Source: Acidobacteriaceae bacterium
Lineage (GTDB): Bacteria; Acidobacteriota; Terriglobia; Terriglobales; SbA1
Direction: 5' to 3'
DNA length: 6,797 nucleotides
Assembly (NCBI GenBank): GCA_003156615.1
Contig: PMHI01000388.1
Coordinates: 12,173-18,969 of the forward strand
Every line of letters starts with the position of its first letter. Positions within the stretch are counted from its first letter, which is position 1. Position numbers and translations under genes: made by a program. The notes under the pieces were generated by a model. The model was not told the DNA's origin, made no database searches, and worked only from the letters and a program-made list of their open reading frames with translations. Positions 5,829 through 6,797 of this stretch are shown here, piece after piece.

Positions 5829-6425
5829 ATGCCGGGTTCGTCTGAAATACCCTCAAAAGTTGAAGTTACGCAGCTACTCAAGGCGTGGGGCCAGGGAGAC
5901 GACCGCGCTCTAGAGCGGCTGACTCCTGTTGTCGAAGACGAGTTGCACCGCATGGCCCATCGGTGCATGGCCAGGGAGAATCCCGGCCACACCCTGCAAA
6001 CCACTGCCTTGGTAAACGAGGTTTACCTTCGCCTGATCGACATCCACGCAGTGACTTGGCAGGACCGAGCGCATTTTTTTGCCATGTCCGCCCGCCTGAT
6101 GCGACGGGTGCTGACAGATTTTGCGCGTTCCCGCAATTATCAGAAGCGAGGGGGCGGTGCGGTGCAGGTTTCTCTTGACGAAGGTCTCTTGTTGGTCCCG
6201 GAGAAGAACGCGGACATCCTCGCGCTCGACGAGGCCTTGACCCGGTTTGCAGCCCTCTACCCCCGGCAGAGTCAGGTGGTGGAGTTGCGTTTTTTTGGCG
6301 GCCTCGAAGTCGAGGAAGCCGCCGAGGCACTGAAGACTTCTCCGGTCACCGTAAAACGCGACTGGCGATTTGCCAAAGCCTGGCTGCTGCGGGCGTTGAG
6401 CGGAGAGAAGGGCGATGGATGCTGA
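5829..6425 (+). CDS. ECF-type RNA polymerase sigma factor (PF07638 / TIGR02999 type)
   Basis: 198 residues; directs RNA polymerase core to specific promoters. The σ2 region runs from ~11 to ~105, including EVTQLLKAWGQGDDRALERL, HTLQTTALVNEVYLRL and HFFAMSARLMRRVLTDFAR. The latter two are hallmark stretches of the ECF subgroup linked to Ser/Thr kinases. The linker ~106–128 leads into σ4 at ~130–190, with the helix-turn-helix in EVEEAAEALKTSPVTVKRDWRFAKAWL. Length is normal for the group and no key region is missing. Start: ATG 5829 is chosen because family N-termini begin shortly before EVTQLL; GGAG is only 2 bases away and GGGG 8 bases away, so the ribosome site is not ideal. An in-frame TTG at 5799 would add ten residues. 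The stop overlaps the following kinase remnant by 11 bases, the usual translational coupling. The kinase partner is destroyed, so this sigma factor is probably orphaned. Confidence 0.94.
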   Translation: MPGSSEIPSKVEVTQLLKAWGQGDDRALERLTPVVEDELHRMAHRCMARENPGHTLQTTALVNEVYLRLIDIHAVTWQDRAHFFAMSARLMRRVLTDFARSRNYQKRGGGAVQVSLDEGLLLVPEKNADILALDEALTRFAALYPRQSQVVELRFFGGLEVEEAAEALKTSPVTVKRDWRFAKAWLLRALSGEKGDGC

Positions 6426-6797
6426 ACGGGCGCGCCGCCTGGAGGAACTCTACCACTCCGCGCTCGAACACGAGGAGGGTGGGCGTGCCGCATTTCTGCG
6501 GGGCGCGTGCGGCTCCGACCCCTTGCTGAAGACTTAGGGAAACGCTTTCCATTGAACACGCAGGTGCAATCGCTTTGGCTGCCCGCAATTCAAGGGCAAC
6601 TGGCACTGGACGGAAAGAGCCCAGCTGCCGCGCTTAACAGTCTGCAAGGCTCGTCGGCCATCGAGTTTGGGAAATTCAGTTCGTTAACAATATTTCCTGC
6701 CTCTATCCGACGTATCTACGCGGTGAGGCATACCTGGCAGCTGAACAAGGCAAGGCTGCCGCCGCTGAGTTTCAGAAGATTCTCGACCACACCGGCA
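6415..6797 (+). pseudogene. Remnant of a Ser/Thr protein kinase with C-terminal TPR region (internal deletion plus frameshift)
   Basis: Begins at ATG 6415 inside the end of the sigma gene. The first 40 codons (MDAERARRLEELYHSALEH..., AFLRGACGSDPLL) match the start typical of acidobacterial Ser/Thr kinases of this arrangement, then hit TAG at 6535. From about 6525 a different frame reads AEDLGKRFPLNTQVQSLWLP, then AIQGQLALDGKSP and AALNSLQ, which resembles the far C-terminal TPR part of the same kinase family. Near 6671–6673 one base appears missing: after IEFG the family sequence continues in another frame as IQFVNNISCLYPTYLRGEAY and AAAEFQKILDHTG to the window edge. The kinase catalytic domain and most of the TPRs are gone. 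Junction and frameshift positions are read from the sequence; the family assignment is from knowledge of these proteins. Confidence 0.85.

Overview
The window looks like a chromosomal segment of an acidobacterium, probably of the Terriglobia. This is inferred from the style of the DNA polymerase I, a bacterial G1 (glutamic) peptidase, and an ECF sigma factor of the type paired with Ser/Thr-kinase–TPR proteins. I could not search a database, so the taxonomy is an inference.

Layout. 1–1715 (minus): the N-terminal 571 codons of DNA polymerase I (polA), running off the left edge. 1716–2145: non-coding, with two GC-rich hairpins. 2146–5600 (minus): three genes for exported proteins in tandem. In transcription order these are a small unknown secreted protein (5600–5094), a G1-family peptidase precursor (4702–3284), and a Cys-rich secreted protein ending in a twin CX9C motif (3021–2146). 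Each appears to be its own transcription unit. All three are preceded by a closely similar 50–70 bp block placed 65–87 bp before the start codon. A hairpin terminator candidate lies after each; the first two closely resemble each other and the third is weaker. 5829–6425 (plus, divergent): an ECF sigma factor (PF07638 type). 6415–6797 (plus): wreckage of the Ser/Thr kinase–TPR gene expected behind such a sigma factor. It keeps about 40 N-terminal codons joined out of frame to the C-terminal TPR region, which carries a further one-base frameshift.

Reading. The most interesting structure is the set of three unrelated secreted proteins sharing one upstream block. In two of them even the first ~28 codons are related. 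They sit directly beside an ECF sigma factor that has lost its kinase partner. A reasonable but unproven hypothesis is that the block is a promoter or operator of a small secretion regulon, possibly controlled by the sigma factor. polA is an ordinary housekeeping neighbour, with a degenerate proofreading domain and a probable TTG start.
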